Part shown: piece by piece, positions 7,817 through 15,256 of the stretch
Layout: every line of letters begins with the position of its first letter
Position numbering within the stretch: position 1 is the first letter of the stretch
From: Desulfuromusa sp.
GTDB taxonomy: Bacteria; Desulfobacterota; Desulfuromonadia; Desulfuromonadales; Geopsychrobacteraceae
DNA length: 20,788 nucleotides
NCBI GenBank assembly: GCA_021647765.1
Contig: JAKIUD010000060.1
Location: forward strand, 1 to 20,788
Reading direction: 5' to 3'
Program-made: the position numbers and the translations under genes
Notes under the pieces: model-generated
Databases searched by the model: none
Told to the model about the DNA's origin: nothing
Seen by the model: only the letters and a program-made list of their open reading frames with translations

Positions 7817-7870
7817 AACAAAACTAAAACGAATCAAACGATAAACTTAAACTTTTAAAAGGAGAACATC

Positions 7871-8092
7871 ATGAAAGCAATCCTGTCCACACTGACCCTG
7901 AGCCTGCTCGCTGTCCCTGCCTTTGCTGTTGATACAACCCAGACTTATAACAGTGGCATCCTGGTTCTCTTATTTGTCGGCTTCTGTGCTCTGATTATTG
8001 TTGCCCAACTGGTTCCAGCCGTTTTGGCTCTGTTTGGTTTGACCAAAGAAGTTGCACAAAACAGCCGCAAAACAGCCACAGAGAAGAACTGA
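7871..8092 (+). CDS. Small exported one-TM protein A2
   Basis: 73 aa. Signal peptide 1-19 ending AFA, a short extracytoplasmic segment VDTTQTYNSG, then a TM segment with the shared core GFCALIIVAQLVPA and a basic tail. ATG 7871 follows AAAAGGAG (7857-7864). It lies 54 bp after A1 and is related to it through the core and layout, so the pair looks like an old duplication kept as two distinct partners. The C-terminal part of the fused B2 protein (15491-16177) is its paralogue (TTQTYxSG is conserved). Likely membrane-embedded hetero-oligomer with A1, by inference. Confidence 0.75.
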   Translation: MKAILSTLTLSLLAVPAFAVDTTQTYNSGILVLLFVGFCALIIVAQLVPAVLALFGLTKEVAQNSRKTATEKN

Positions 8093-8119
8093 GATCAGAA
8101 AAAAGGATAAAACCAAACA

Positions 8120-8146
8120 TGGGGGCAGAGTTAAATTCTGTCCCCA
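8120..8146. repeat. GC-rich hairpin, GGGGxCA/TGTCCCC family
   Basis: TGGGGGCAGA (8120-8129) pairs with TCTGTCCCCA (8137-8146) over 10 bp with one G-T wobble, loop 7. Same build as the hairpin at 17-40. It sits between the end of A2 and the operon terminator. Confidence 0.5.
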
Positions 8147-8158
8147 CCGCTATTTTGA

Positions 8159-8183
8159 GGGCAACCAGTCGGTTGCCCTTTTT
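8159..8183 (+). terminator. Intrinsic terminator of small-protein operon A
   Basis: GGGCAACC-agtc-GGTTGCCC followed by TTTTT: a perfect 8-bp stem, 4-nt loop and U-tract. The terminator of operon B (16206-16232) has the same arms, showing that the whole transcription unit was duplicated. Confidence 0.85.
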
Positions 8184-8552
8184 GTATGGTGATCGATACC
8201 GTTTCAATTCAAAAGTTGTCATATCCTGATGGGCTGTGTAGGTTGTAGAGAAATCAAACAATCAATCGAAAATAGCAGTGGTTATTAAAAAACTAATTGT
8301 AGCTAATCTTCCGCTTAGATAGCAAGATTTAGAAATGTTGTCCCTTCCCCCGTGATGGGGGAAGGTTGGGTGGGCTGGATTGTTGTTGTTTGCCCCTCTC
8401 TAACCTTCTCCCACGCCGGGGAAAGGGAATTGTGTACAGCGAAGATTAGTGCTAATCGAGCCAAAAAAAATGATGTAAGGAAAATCTGTAGTGAAAGAGA
8501 ACTTATCGTCTGGCATTATGACTCGTTGCCCGCATATTTATTGTGGGTGCTC
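8184..8552. other. Intergenic region before the rarD-like gene
   Basis: No gene is evident. The stretch holds the palindromic element listed at 8342-8427 and, at 8294-8308, a sequence TAATTGTAGCTAATC that resembles the CAGCTAGTT sites but has no -24/-12 element downstream. The frame is open into the following gene from 8352, but that N-terminal extension is encoded by the repeat and is not believable protein. Confidence 0.5.
8342..8427. repeat. Palindromic intergenic repeat element
   Basis: Starts with a perfect hairpin CCTTCCCCC (8343-8351), loop GTGAT, GGGGGAAGG (8357-8365). It ends with the imperfect hairpin CCTTCTCCC..GGGGAAAGG. The outer ends CCCTTCCCC and GGGGAAAGGG are inverted copies, and GAAGGTTGGG is inverted against the later CTAACCTTC. 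This resembles the intergenic palindromic units that are dispersed in many proteobacterial genomes. Copy number cannot be judged from one window. Confidence 0.6.
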
Positions 8553-9437
8553 ATGAGCCAACAACTCTCCGGCGTTCTTTTCGGCCTGGCTGCATTTGTT
8601 GTCTGGGGCTTCCTCCCTGCCTACTGGAAGCAGTTACATGCGGTTTCCCCTTTCGAAATTCTCTGTCATCGGATCATCTGGTCTTGTGTTTTTCTCTGTG
8701 TGATTATCAGTATTCAAAAAAGATGGCAGGAAGTTGGTCAGATTGTTCGGGAGTCTGCGAACCTGAAGAAATTGTCTTGCAGTGGTTTGCTGATCGGTTT
8801 CAATTGGTTTATTTATATTTGGGCGGTCAATACCGAACACGTTGTTGAAACGAGTTTAGGCTATTACATTACCCCGATGATCAATGTTTTGATTGGTTTT
8901 CTTTTGCTTGGAGAAAAATTCAACCGTCTGCAGTTAATCGCAATTCTCTGTGCTTTAGCTGGTGTCAGCTACTCATTATTTGCTTACGGTGGCTTGCCAA
9001 TTTTTGCCCTGACATTGGCTTTCAGTTTTGCATTTTACGGATATGCGCGTAAAAAAATCCAGGTTGCGCCGATTCCCGGTTTATTGATAGAAACCTCCGT
9101 TCTGGTTGTTCCGGCATTGGGATATGTTCTTTATCGGCAGATTTTTTTCGAGAGTCTGTTTCTTGCTCAGCTCAATATTACCCTCTGGCTGATTGGTGCT
9201 GGTGTTGCTACCAGTTTGCCATTGCTCTGGTTTGCTGCGGCAGCTAGAAAGCTGAAACTTTCAACCGTCGGTATTTTACAGTATTTAGCTCCAACGATCG
9301 CTTTTTCCCTGGGTGTTTTTGTCTATCGGGAACCGTTTGACTGGCATAGTGCTATCACCTTTGCGTTGATCTGGATGGGGGTTTTTATCTACTGTGCTGA
9401 TTCGATTAAGCGTGCACGTCATCTGTATCAGCAATAA
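8553..9437 (+). CDS. rarD: RarD-type EamA/DMT permease
   Basis: 294 aa with about ten TM segments, the size of RarD proteins. The N-terminus (GVLFGLAAFVVWGFLPAYWK) and FEILCHRIIWS carry the RarD signature, as do NWFIYIWAVNTEHVVETSLG and YYITPMINVLIGFL. The second EamA half has LQYLAPTIAFSLGVFVYREP near the C-terminus. RarD was named from chloramphenicol sensitivity. Its natural substrate is unsettled, so the call is to family only. ATG 8553 is chosen by alignment to this conserved start (MSQQLSG). The ribosome site is weak (gtgggtg), and the longer frame back to 8352 runs through a repeat. Confidence 0.85.
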   Translation: MSQQLSGVLFGLAAFVVWGFLPAYWKQLHAVSPFEILCHRIIWSCVFLCVIISIQKRWQEVGQIVRESANLKKLSCSGLLIGFNWFIYIWAVNTEHVVETSLGYYITPMINVLIGFLLLGEKFNRLQLIAILCALAGVSYSLFAYGGLPIFALTLAFSFAFYGYARKKIQVAPIPGLLIETSVLVVPALGYVLYRQIFFESLFLAQLNITLWLIGAGVATSLPLLWFAAAARKLKLSTVGILQYLAPTIAFSLGVFVYREPFDWHSAITFALIWMGVFIYCADSIKRARHLYQQ

Positions 9438-9454
9438 GATCCAGGGCTCATCAA

Positions 9455-9853
9455 TCAGTCTACCAAGGGATCTTCTCCCTTTTCCCATCCCGCCAGATAT
9501 CTTTCCAGTAGATGAAAATCTTCCCCTTTGTGTTCGGTCAGGGTGACATACATATGCTCTTTGGGAATATCCCAGGTCTGGTGCAGCAGATCCATAAACC
9601 CCAGGGTCAGGGTTCGGCGTTTTTCCATGGTGCGCCCCTCACGGATATCCGCATTAACCAGGGCAATGCCTTTTTCAGGATCCATGACTCGACCGATGGA
9701 CAGATTGTGGGTACCAAATTCGCGGATTGAGATACTGATGTGATCGGTTCCGGTATCCATCACTTCAGAAAAAAACTGTCTCACCTGTTGTGCAAAAGAA
9801 ATTTTTTCGGTGTCCGCGAGAGTGCGATTAATTTCAAATTGTAAATGCGGCAC
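9455..9853 (-). CDS. Tautomerase-superfamily protein
   Basis: 132 aa beginning (M)PHLQFEINRTL. The Pro right after the initiator Met would be the catalytic amino-terminal proline of the tautomerase/MIF superfamily, and the length suits the 5-carboxymethyl-2-hydroxymuconate isomerase-like branch. The start is GTG 9853 with TTGGAGG 7 nt upstream. It is convergent to rarD with an 18-bp gap. Its first 19 bases and 5' leader (9835-9866) recur exactly at 14849-14880, on the far side of the MutS-enolase cassette, with looser similarity on to 9913. The physiological substrate is unknown. Confidence 0.8.
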   Translation of the reverse strand: MPHLQFEINRTLADTEKISFAQQVRQFFSEVMDTGTDHISISIREFGTHNLSIGRVMDPEKGIALVNADIREGRTMEKRRTLTLGFMDLLHQTWDIPKEHMYVTLTEHKGEDFHLLERYLAGWEKGEDPLVD

Positions 9854-10047
9854 AAGACCTCCAAGGTAAGTGGTGATGTCCTTTTTATCGAAACAATAGA
9901 GACAGTATAGCAGTCATTGTATCGGGGCGAATTATTTTAAAATAAATATTTTTTGTATTTAATTGTGGTTAAATCAACCGGACGAGTTCCGGAAGGAGTA
10001 TAATTTCAGGGGGATGGTCGAATGGCGCTAGTTTAAGCAGTATTGCA

Positions 10048-10097
10048 GTAAACTTCGGACTGTCCCCAGACCCATCGGGGGCTGTCCTGAAGTTTAC
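10048..10097. repeat. Large stem-loop just upstream of the first MutS-like gene
   Basis: GTAAACTTC (10048-10056) pairs with GAAGTTTAC (10089-10097). GGAC (10057-10060) pairs with GTCC (10084-10087), then GTCCCC (10062-10067) with GGGGGC (10077-10082), loop 9. That is a nearly continuous stem of about 19 bp. The inner part belongs to the GTCCCC hairpin family. It ends 4 bp before ATG 10102 and leaves little room for a ribosome site there, so it could act on translation or mark a repeat insertion. Confidence 0.65.
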
Positions 10098-10101
10098 AAA
10101 G

Positions 10102-11652
10102 ATGAACGGATCTCTATTTATGCTTTTCCCAAGCATCCTTTTCAAAAATGAAGATGATATCAAGCGACAACCAGTTGAAGAGTTCGCCTTTTTTAGTGAC
10201 CTGAATCTCAACCAGATCATCGACTCTATTACTGCTGGAAAGGAGGAGTACAACCTGAATCCTTTTTTTTACACAGCCCTTCGTGATGTCGAGACTGTCT
10301 ATTATCGCCACGAAGTGATGCGGGACATGGAAAACGAAACGCTGATGGGGCAAATTAAAGTATTTGCCGAAAGGATGGCCAGCGTGCGCCGCAATCTGGG
10401 GCTGGTGGAAAAGTTGGATTTTAATTATCACAAAAAGGGTTGGTTTCTGGAGGCAACGCGGGTCTATTGTGATGCCATGACCGATCTGGCGCATAACCTC
10501 AGCCAGGTGAACCTTAAATCGAGTGGCTTGTTGGCGTTTCGTGAATATGTGACAGGCTATTTCAAGTCGCACGGGTTTCAGTCGCTGCTTGCGGAGGGGA
10601 AAGGGGTCAAAGATGGTTTATCAGATCTACAATATTGTGTGATTGTCCAAAGTGGCAAGTTCAGCGTACAGAGATATGACGGAGAGGCGGATTACAGTGC
10701 GAAGGTTGAGAACATCTTTGAGAAGTTCAGACAGGGAGCGGTAAAAGATTATCGTGTGGATCTTCACAAAAGGTCTGGCATGAACCATATCGAAGCAAAA
10801 ATTCTCGATTTTGTCTCCCGTCTATACCCCGAACAGTTTGCTGTCCTCGATCTGTTTTGTGCTGATCACAACCAGTTTATGGATCCTGCCATCAGCACGT
10901 TTGATCGAGAGATTCAATTTTATGTAGCCTATTTGGAATTTGTTTCCAACATCAAACGCAAGGGGTTGACATTTTGTTACCCACAGGTGAGTACAACCAA
11001 CCGCGAGCTGTACAATTATGCAGGATTCGATCTAGCGCTAGCGCACAGTCTGGCTTATACAGAGATGCCAGTGGTCTGTAATGATTTTTTCCTGCGAGAG
11101 CCGGAGCGAATTATCGTTGTTTCAGGTCCGAATCAAGGTGGGAAAACCACCTTTGCCCGGACTTTTGGGCAGTTGCACTATCTCGCCAGTCTTGGTTGTC
11201 CTGTGCCGGGCAGGAAGGCGCAACTGTTTTTGTACGACAGGATTTTTACGCATTTTGAGAGAGAGGAAAATATCCACAATCTACGTGGCAAACTACAGGA
11301 TGATCTGGTGCGCATTCATGATATTCTTACCCGTGCCACTTCCAATAGTATTCTCATTGTGAATGAGATGTTCGTGTCTACCACCTTGAAAGACGCTGTT
11401 TTTCTGAACAAAGCAATTATGGCAAGGGTGATAGAATTGGATTTGCTCTGTGTGTCGGTAACATTTATTGACGAGTTGACATCTTTAAGCAAGAAAACCG
11501 TCAGTATGGTCAGCACGGTTGTCCCTGAAAACCCAGCTGAACGAACATTTAAAATTGTACGCAAACCGGCTGATGGAATGGCTTATGCTCTCTCGATTGC
11601 CAAAAAATATCGACTGACCTACGAGCAGATCAAGGAGCGCATCAAGTTATGA
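10102..11652 (+). CDS. MutS-like ATPase, first of a tandem pair
   Basis: Up to 516 aa. It has a MutS lever/clamp-like helical region followed by a MutS C-terminal ATPase domain. Walker A is SGPNQGGKTT (residues 341-350) and the D-loop/Walker B region is ILIVNEMFVSTT, with N421-E422 in place of the usual DE. There is no N-terminal mismatch-recognition domain and no Phe-x-Glu motif. The length is about 60% of MutS1, so a canonical mismatch-repair role is unlikely. The start is uncertain: neither ATG 10102 nor ATG 10120 has a good ribosome site, and 10120 clears the upstream stem-loop better. The stop overlaps the next gene by ATGA. I infer a heterodimer with the next protein, as for eukaryotic MSH pairs. 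Confidence 0.85.
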   Translation: MNGSLFMLFPSILFKNEDDIKRQPVEEFAFFSDLNLNQIIDSITAGKEEYNLNPFFYTALRDVETVYYRHEVMRDMENETLMGQIKVFAERMASVRRNLGLVEKLDFNYHKKGWFLEATRVYCDAMTDLAHNLSQVNLKSSGLLAFREYVTGYFKSHGFQSLLAEGKGVKDGLSDLQYCVIVQSGKFSVQRYDGEADYSAKVENIFEKFRQGAVKDYRVDLHKRSGMNHIEAKILDFVSRLYPEQFAVLDLFCADHNQFMDPAISTFDREIQFYVAYLEFVSNIKRKGLTFCYPQVSTTNRELYNYAGFDLALAHSLAYTEMPVVCNDFFLREPERIIVVSGPNQGGKTTFARTFGQLHYLASLGCPVPGRKAQLFLYDRIFTHFEREENIHNLRGKLQDDLVRIHDILTRATSNSILIVNEMFVSTTLKDAVFLNKAIMARVIELDLLCVSVTFIDELTSLSKKTVSMVSTVVPENPAERTFKIVRKPADGMAYALSIAKKYRLTYEQIKERIKL

Positions 11653-13187
11653 AGGTTTTTCTGATGTATCCCGATCAGGATTTTAACCTAAAGCAGAGTC
11701 TCCCACCCAATGAAGCGTCATTGACGCAGGATCTGGAATTGAACACTATATTTGAGGCAATGGCGCTGGGGGACAAGTTTTTATTCGAGGTGGCAAAGCA
11801 AACTATTTTGTCAAGCCTGGACGCGCCAGACGTGATCTCCTATCGCCAGGAGATTCTCAAGGACTGTTTGGAAAATCCCACCATTGTGCGCGAAATATAC
11901 TGCATCCCGATAGAAGTCATCAAAAGCAAACGGCAGCATTGGATAGGGTTTTCCCTCCGGCACCCAGGTGGAATATTGAGTCGTTCGATAGCAATGCTGC
12001 AGCTGTTTATTGACCCACTAAAAAAGTTGAGAAGAATTGCGGACGAGCATGCTGAAAAGTTTAATTCAGAGGGTTTTACCAGGTTTTTTGCGCTGATTAG
12101 ACAAGAATTAAGCGACGACTATTTCACTGTTGTAGAAAATCATCTCAAACAGCTGAGATTCCGGAGCGGTGTTTTGATCAGCGCCCAATTGGGAAAAGGG
12201 AACGAAGGGGTTAACTATGTCCTTCGTAAGCGTAACAGGCTTGACAGCCACTGGCTCAAGCGTATCTTCGCAAAACAACCTCCCGTCTATTCCTTTACCC
12301 TTCCCTCCCGCGATTATCGCGGGGCAAGTGTGCTTGGAGAATTGAAAGACCGGGGAGTCAACCTTGTTGCTAATGCACTTGCTCAGTCTGCAGACCATAT
12401 TAACAGTTTTCTTAGTATGTTACGGGTTGAATTAGCTTTTTACATTGGCAGCCTGAATTTATCCGAGCAGCTTGTTCAACAGGGAGGAACTATCACAATC
12501 CCCAAACCTGTGCCTGCTTGTGAGCGCCATCATTCGTTCACTGGTCTGTACGATGCTGCCCTGGCATTGACCATGAAACAAAAAGTGGTGGGCAATGATG
12601 TATACGCTGACAATAAGGATGTCGCCGTCATTACGGGTGCCAATCAGGGAGGTAAATCAACTTTCTTGCGCAGTATCGGTGTGGCTCAACTGATGATGCA
12701 ATGTGGCATGTTTGTCCCGGCGGAATTATTTTCTGCCAATCTATGCCGTGGGCTTTTCACCCATTTTAAACGTGAAGAAGATGCATCTATGGAGAGTGGT
12801 AAGTTTGCTGAAGAACTGGGTCGGATGAGCACCATCGTGGACGCTGTCAGACCCGATGCGCTAGTCTTATTCAACGAGTCTTTTGCCGCTACCAACGAGC
12901 GAGAAGGTTCGGAAATTGCCTGGCAAATCCTGAGAGCCCTGCTGGAAAGGCGCATTAAGGTTTTCTTCGTTACACATTTATATGAATTGGCGCGGCGGGC
13001 TTATGAAAAAAAAATGGAGAATGCCATTTTTTTACGGGCTGTGAGACAACAGGACGGAAGACGAACTTTTAAACTAAGTGAAGCTGAGCCGTTACAAACA
13101 AGTTATGGTGTAGATGTGTATAACAAGGTATGGGAAACAGATATCTTGAACGGTTTGAGCTCTGGGTCTATAACGAGTGAGGCGTGA
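11649..13187 (+). CDS. MutS-like ATPase, second of a tandem pair
   Basis: 512 aa. Same layout as the preceding protein: a helical MutS core, then an ATPase domain with Walker A TGANQGGKST (residues about 329-338), HFKREEDASMESGKFAEEL in the signature region, and Walker B LVLFNESFAATNEREGS with N409-E410 replacing DE. A late FFVTHLYELA matches the MutS TH motif (VTHYxEL). No DNA-mismatch domain. Its ATG overlaps the stop of the first gene (ATGA), so translation is coupled and the two are made together. The two share an ancestry but are well diverged, suggesting distinct roles in one complex. Function unknown. The neighbouring enolase may be part of the same cassette. Confidence 0.85.
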   Translation: MKVFLMYPDQDFNLKQSLPPNEASLTQDLELNTIFEAMALGDKFLFEVAKQTILSSLDAPDVISYRQEILKDCLENPTIVREIYCIPIEVIKSKRQHWIGFSLRHPGGILSRSIAMLQLFIDPLKKLRRIADEHAEKFNSEGFTRFFALIRQELSDDYFTVVENHLKQLRFRSGVLISAQLGKGNEGVNYVLRKRNRLDSHWLKRIFAKQPPVYSFTLPSRDYRGASVLGELKDRGVNLVANALAQSADHINSFLSMLRVELAFYIGSLNLSEQLVQQGGTITIPKPVPACERHHSFTGLYDAALALTMKQKVVGNDVYADNKDVAVITGANQGGKSTFLRSIGVAQLMMQCGMFVPAELFSANLCRGLFTHFKREEDASMESGKFAEELGRMSTIVDAVRPDALVLFNESFAATNEREGSEIAWQILRALLERRIKVFFVTHLYELARRAYEKKMENAIFLRAVRQQDGRRTFKLSEAEPLQTSYGVDVYNKVWETDILNGLSSGSITSEA

Positions 13188-13363
13188 CAACAGACAAAGA
13201 GAACCGCCCAACCACTTGTTCAACCGAGCTGTCTGCGGCATTGATAAGCAGGTGTAAAATTACAAATTTAGTCTATACTTCTAACTGAGGTATCTTTTCA
13301 GAGCCTGATAGGCAGTCAATGTTCACACCAAACCTGGTGAAAAGCATCATAAAAGGAGACAAA

Positions 13364-14641
13364 GTGAAGACAATCAGCATTTCAGCTATACAGGCGATGG
13401 AAATACTCGATTCTCGCGGCAATCCTACAATTCGGGTCTTTGTGAAACTCAGTGATGGAACAAGCTCTGTTGCATCTGTTCCATCCGGGGCAAGCACTGG
13501 CGAGAATGAGGCAATCGAGTTACGTGATGGCGATAAAAATCGCTATGCCGGCAGGGGAGTACTTCAGGCGGTGTCCAATGTAAATGAGAAACTCGGGCCA
13601 GCCTTGATCGGCATGGATGTGTATCAGCAGTCCTCGATTGACCGTGCCATGATCGAGTTGGATGGTACACCAAACAAATCAACGCTTGGTGCCAACGCAA
13701 TTCTCGGCATCTCCATGGCGGTTGCCAGAGCTGCTGCTCTTGCGGCCAACATCCCATTGTACCAGTACCTGGGGGGGGCGGGGGCAAAAAGGTTGACTGT
13801 TCCCTGCATGAATATTCTCAATGGCGGTGAACACGCGGATAATAACGTGGATATTCAGGAGTTCATGGTCGTGCCACTGGGTGCACCAACTTTCCGTGAG
13901 GGGCTCCGTTATGTGGCAGAAACCTTTCATGTGCTAAAAAAGATTCTTAAAGATCGCGGGCTTGCAACCAGTGTCGGCGATGAAGGCGGCTTTGCGCCAA
14001 ACCTCAATAGCAACGAGGATGCGCTAGAAATCATTATTCAGGCTATAGAAAAAGCAGGTTATAACCCTGGTGAGGACATCGCTATTGCACTCGATAGCGC
14101 GGCCAATTCATTTGCTATCGATATGAAAGGCCTCTATGACCTCAAATGGTCAGGCACTGGTAAGATGCAAAGTGGCGATCTTATTGCGCTTGCTGAAGAA
14201 TGGGTGTCGAAATACCCCATTATTCTTTGGGAGGATCCCCTGGCCGAAGGCGACTGGGGTGGATTCAAGCAATTTACAGAGCGGCTCGGAAAAAAGATCG
14301 AAGTCGTCGGTGACGATATCTTTGTCACCAATACGCAATACATTCATCGGGGAATAGAGGAAAACACGGCAAATTCCGCACTGATCAAACTGAACCAGAT
14401 TGGCACTGTATCTGAGACGATTGAAGCAGTACGTATGTGCCGTGACGCAGGATGGCGCTATTTTATATCGCATCGTTCCGGGGAAACGGAAGATTCTTTC
14501 CTGGCGGATTTTGCAGTTGCCATGGATGGGGGACATTTGAAAACCGGATCCGCATGCCGTAGCGAGCGGATTGCAAAATATAATCGTTTATTGGAGATTG
14601 AGCAAGAGCTTGGAGAAACCGCGCTGTATTATTGGCAGTAA
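13364..14641 (+). CDS. eno: Enolase (phosphopyruvate hydratase)
   Basis: 425 aa from GTG 13364, chosen because AAAGGAG (13352-13358) precedes it. An upstream in-frame ATG at 13319 would add 15 residues unlike any enolase. Converts 2-phosphoglycerate to phosphoenolpyruvate. It has MEILDSRGNPT, SGASTGENEA, MNILNGGEHADNNVDIQEFM, the metal ligands in ALDSAA, WEDPLAE and VGDD, the catalytic LIKLNQIGT lysine, SHRSGETED and HLKTGSACRSERIAKYNRLL, so it should be active. The C-terminus is slightly unlike the common QIKTGAPAR form, so this may be a second enolase beside the housekeeping one. It lies 131 bp after the MutS-like pair on the same strand, inside the segment bracketed by the tautomerase repeats. 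Confidence 0.93.
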   Translation: MKTISISAIQAMEILDSRGNPTIRVFVKLSDGTSSVASVPSGASTGENEAIELRDGDKNRYAGRGVLQAVSNVNEKLGPALIGMDVYQQSSIDRAMIELDGTPNKSTLGANAILGISMAVARAAALAANIPLYQYLGGAGAKRLTVPCMNILNGGEHADNNVDIQEFMVVPLGAPTFREGLRYVAETFHVLKKILKDRGLATSVGDEGGFAPNLNSNEDALEIIIQAIEKAGYNPGEDIAIALDSAANSFAIDMKGLYDLKWSGTGKMQSGDLIALAEEWVSKYPIILWEDPLAEGDWGGFKQFTERLGKKIEVVGDDIFVTNTQYIHRGIEENTANSALIKLNQIGTVSETIEAVRMCRDAGWRYFISHRSGETEDSFLADFAVAMDGGHLKTGSACRSERIAKYNRLLEIEQELGETALYYWQ

Positions 14642-14692
14642 TCATGGCTGCCAATGGTTAAGGAAATTAAGTTAATAATTAAGTTAATCAGT

Positions 14693-14823
14693 AGCGGCTC
14701 TTGCAAAATCCTTTAACGTCCAGTGACCGTCATTCCCGCGTAGGCGGGAATCCAGAGGTTTCTTTGGCTCATCAAAAAACTGGATCCCCGTTTTTATGAG
14801 GATGACGATTTTTGCAAGAGGCT
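14693..14823. mobile_element. MITE-like element with 4-bp target duplication
   Basis: The ends are inverted copies: AGCGGCTCTTGCAAAATC on the left (14693-14710) and GATTTTTGCAAGAGGCT on the right (14807-14823). They are flanked by CAGT on both sides (14689-14692 and 14824-14827). Inside is the widespread TCATTCCCGCG..CGGGAATCCAG hairpin. At 131 bp with no coding capacity it fits a non-autonomous miniature element. It abuts the tautomerase remnant and its edge supplies that remnant's stop codon. Confidence 0.75.
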
Positions 14824-14921
14824 CAGTCGTGTGGCTTCGGATTGACCGCAAATTGTAAATGCGGCACAAGACCTCCAAGGGATGTGTTGATGTCCTATCT
14901 GTTTGTTGAAGTATAGCAATT
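14823..14921 (-). pseudogene. Truncated copy of the tautomerase gene 5' end and leader
   Basis: The stretch 14849-14880 is identical over 32 bp to 9835-9866, covering the ribosome site, GTG start and first codons of the tautomerase gene. Looser similarity continues to about 14920 (gatgtcct, agtatagca) in the leader. The reading frame from GTG 14867 gives MPHLQFAVNPKPHD and stops where the MITE begins (TGA 14823-14825). Same strand as the intact gene, so the two copies are direct repeats around the MutS-enolase segment. Confidence 0.75.
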
Positions 14922-15064
14922 ATATTCCAGGTCACCTGCTTCTTGATAAATAAAATATCCGCTGCAATATTTTTATATACACCCCATTATTTGTATAAAT
15001 ATTAATAATATCAGTAAGTTAATGTTTTGTTCTTGTTTTCCCCAGGGGTCGTCTCTCCTCCAGG

Positions 15065-15083
15065 TGTATGTCTTTTTCATACA
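15065..15083. promoter_or_regulatory. Dyad TGTATG-N7-CATACA in the operon B leader
   Basis: Same 19-bp length and same place between the two upstream sites as the dyad at 7401-7419 (53 bp after the start of the distal site here, 54 bp there). The outer six bases on each side are perfect inverted copies. Possible second regulator site. Confidence 0.4.
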
Positions 15084-15142
15084 AAATACTTTTGGTGATT
15101 GAAAGAGAGACTGACTGTTGATGCTTTTATTGCTAATAAAAA

Positions 15143-15154
15143 CAGCAGGTTATA
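15143..15154 (+). promoter_or_regulatory. Proximal upstream site of operon B (CAGCAGGTTATA)
   Basis: Differs from CAGCTAGTTATA only in the centre and lies 38 bp before the -24 element (39 bp at operon A, about 36 at the OFA promoter). The distal, weaker version CAGTAAGTTAAT is 131 bp upstream at 15012-15023. Confidence 0.45.
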
Positions 15155-15180
15155 ATATTTATTCAGTTTATTCTGAAACT

Positions 15181-15195
15181 TGGCACGTACGCTGC
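15181..15195 (+). promoter_or_regulatory. Sigma-54 promoter of small-protein operon B
   Basis: TGGCAC-N5-CTGC, with the same hexamer, spacing and -12 box as operon A, 62 bp upstream of the B1 start. The sequence between promoter and start codon is also clearly related to operon A. Confidence 0.8.
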
Positions 15196-15256
15196 TTTAT
15201 ATGGATAGCAAGAGACAAAACAAAAACTGAATAAACATACATAGATGGAGGACATC

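Larger units (their letters stand above)
14936..15180. other. Leader of small-protein operon B
   Basis: No gene. It carries diverged copies of the operon A leader signals in the same order: CAGTAAGTTAAT (15012-15023), the dyad at 15065-15083, and CAGCAGGTTATA (15143-15154). Intervening sequence shows only patchy similarity to 7341-7518. Confidence 0.55.

Noticed and set aside
8294..8308. TAATTGTAGCTAATC as another activator site, before rarD
   Set aside because: It resembles the motif, but no -24/-12 element follows within the usual distance and the second half-site is weak.
8352..8552. N-terminal extension of the rarD-like protein from ATG 8352
   Set aside because: The extension is encoded by a palindromic repeat, and the protein family begins at MSQQLSG (8553).
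13319..13363. ATG 13319 as the enolase start
   Set aside because: The extra residues are not enolase-like, and GTG 13364 has AAAGGAG at the right distance.
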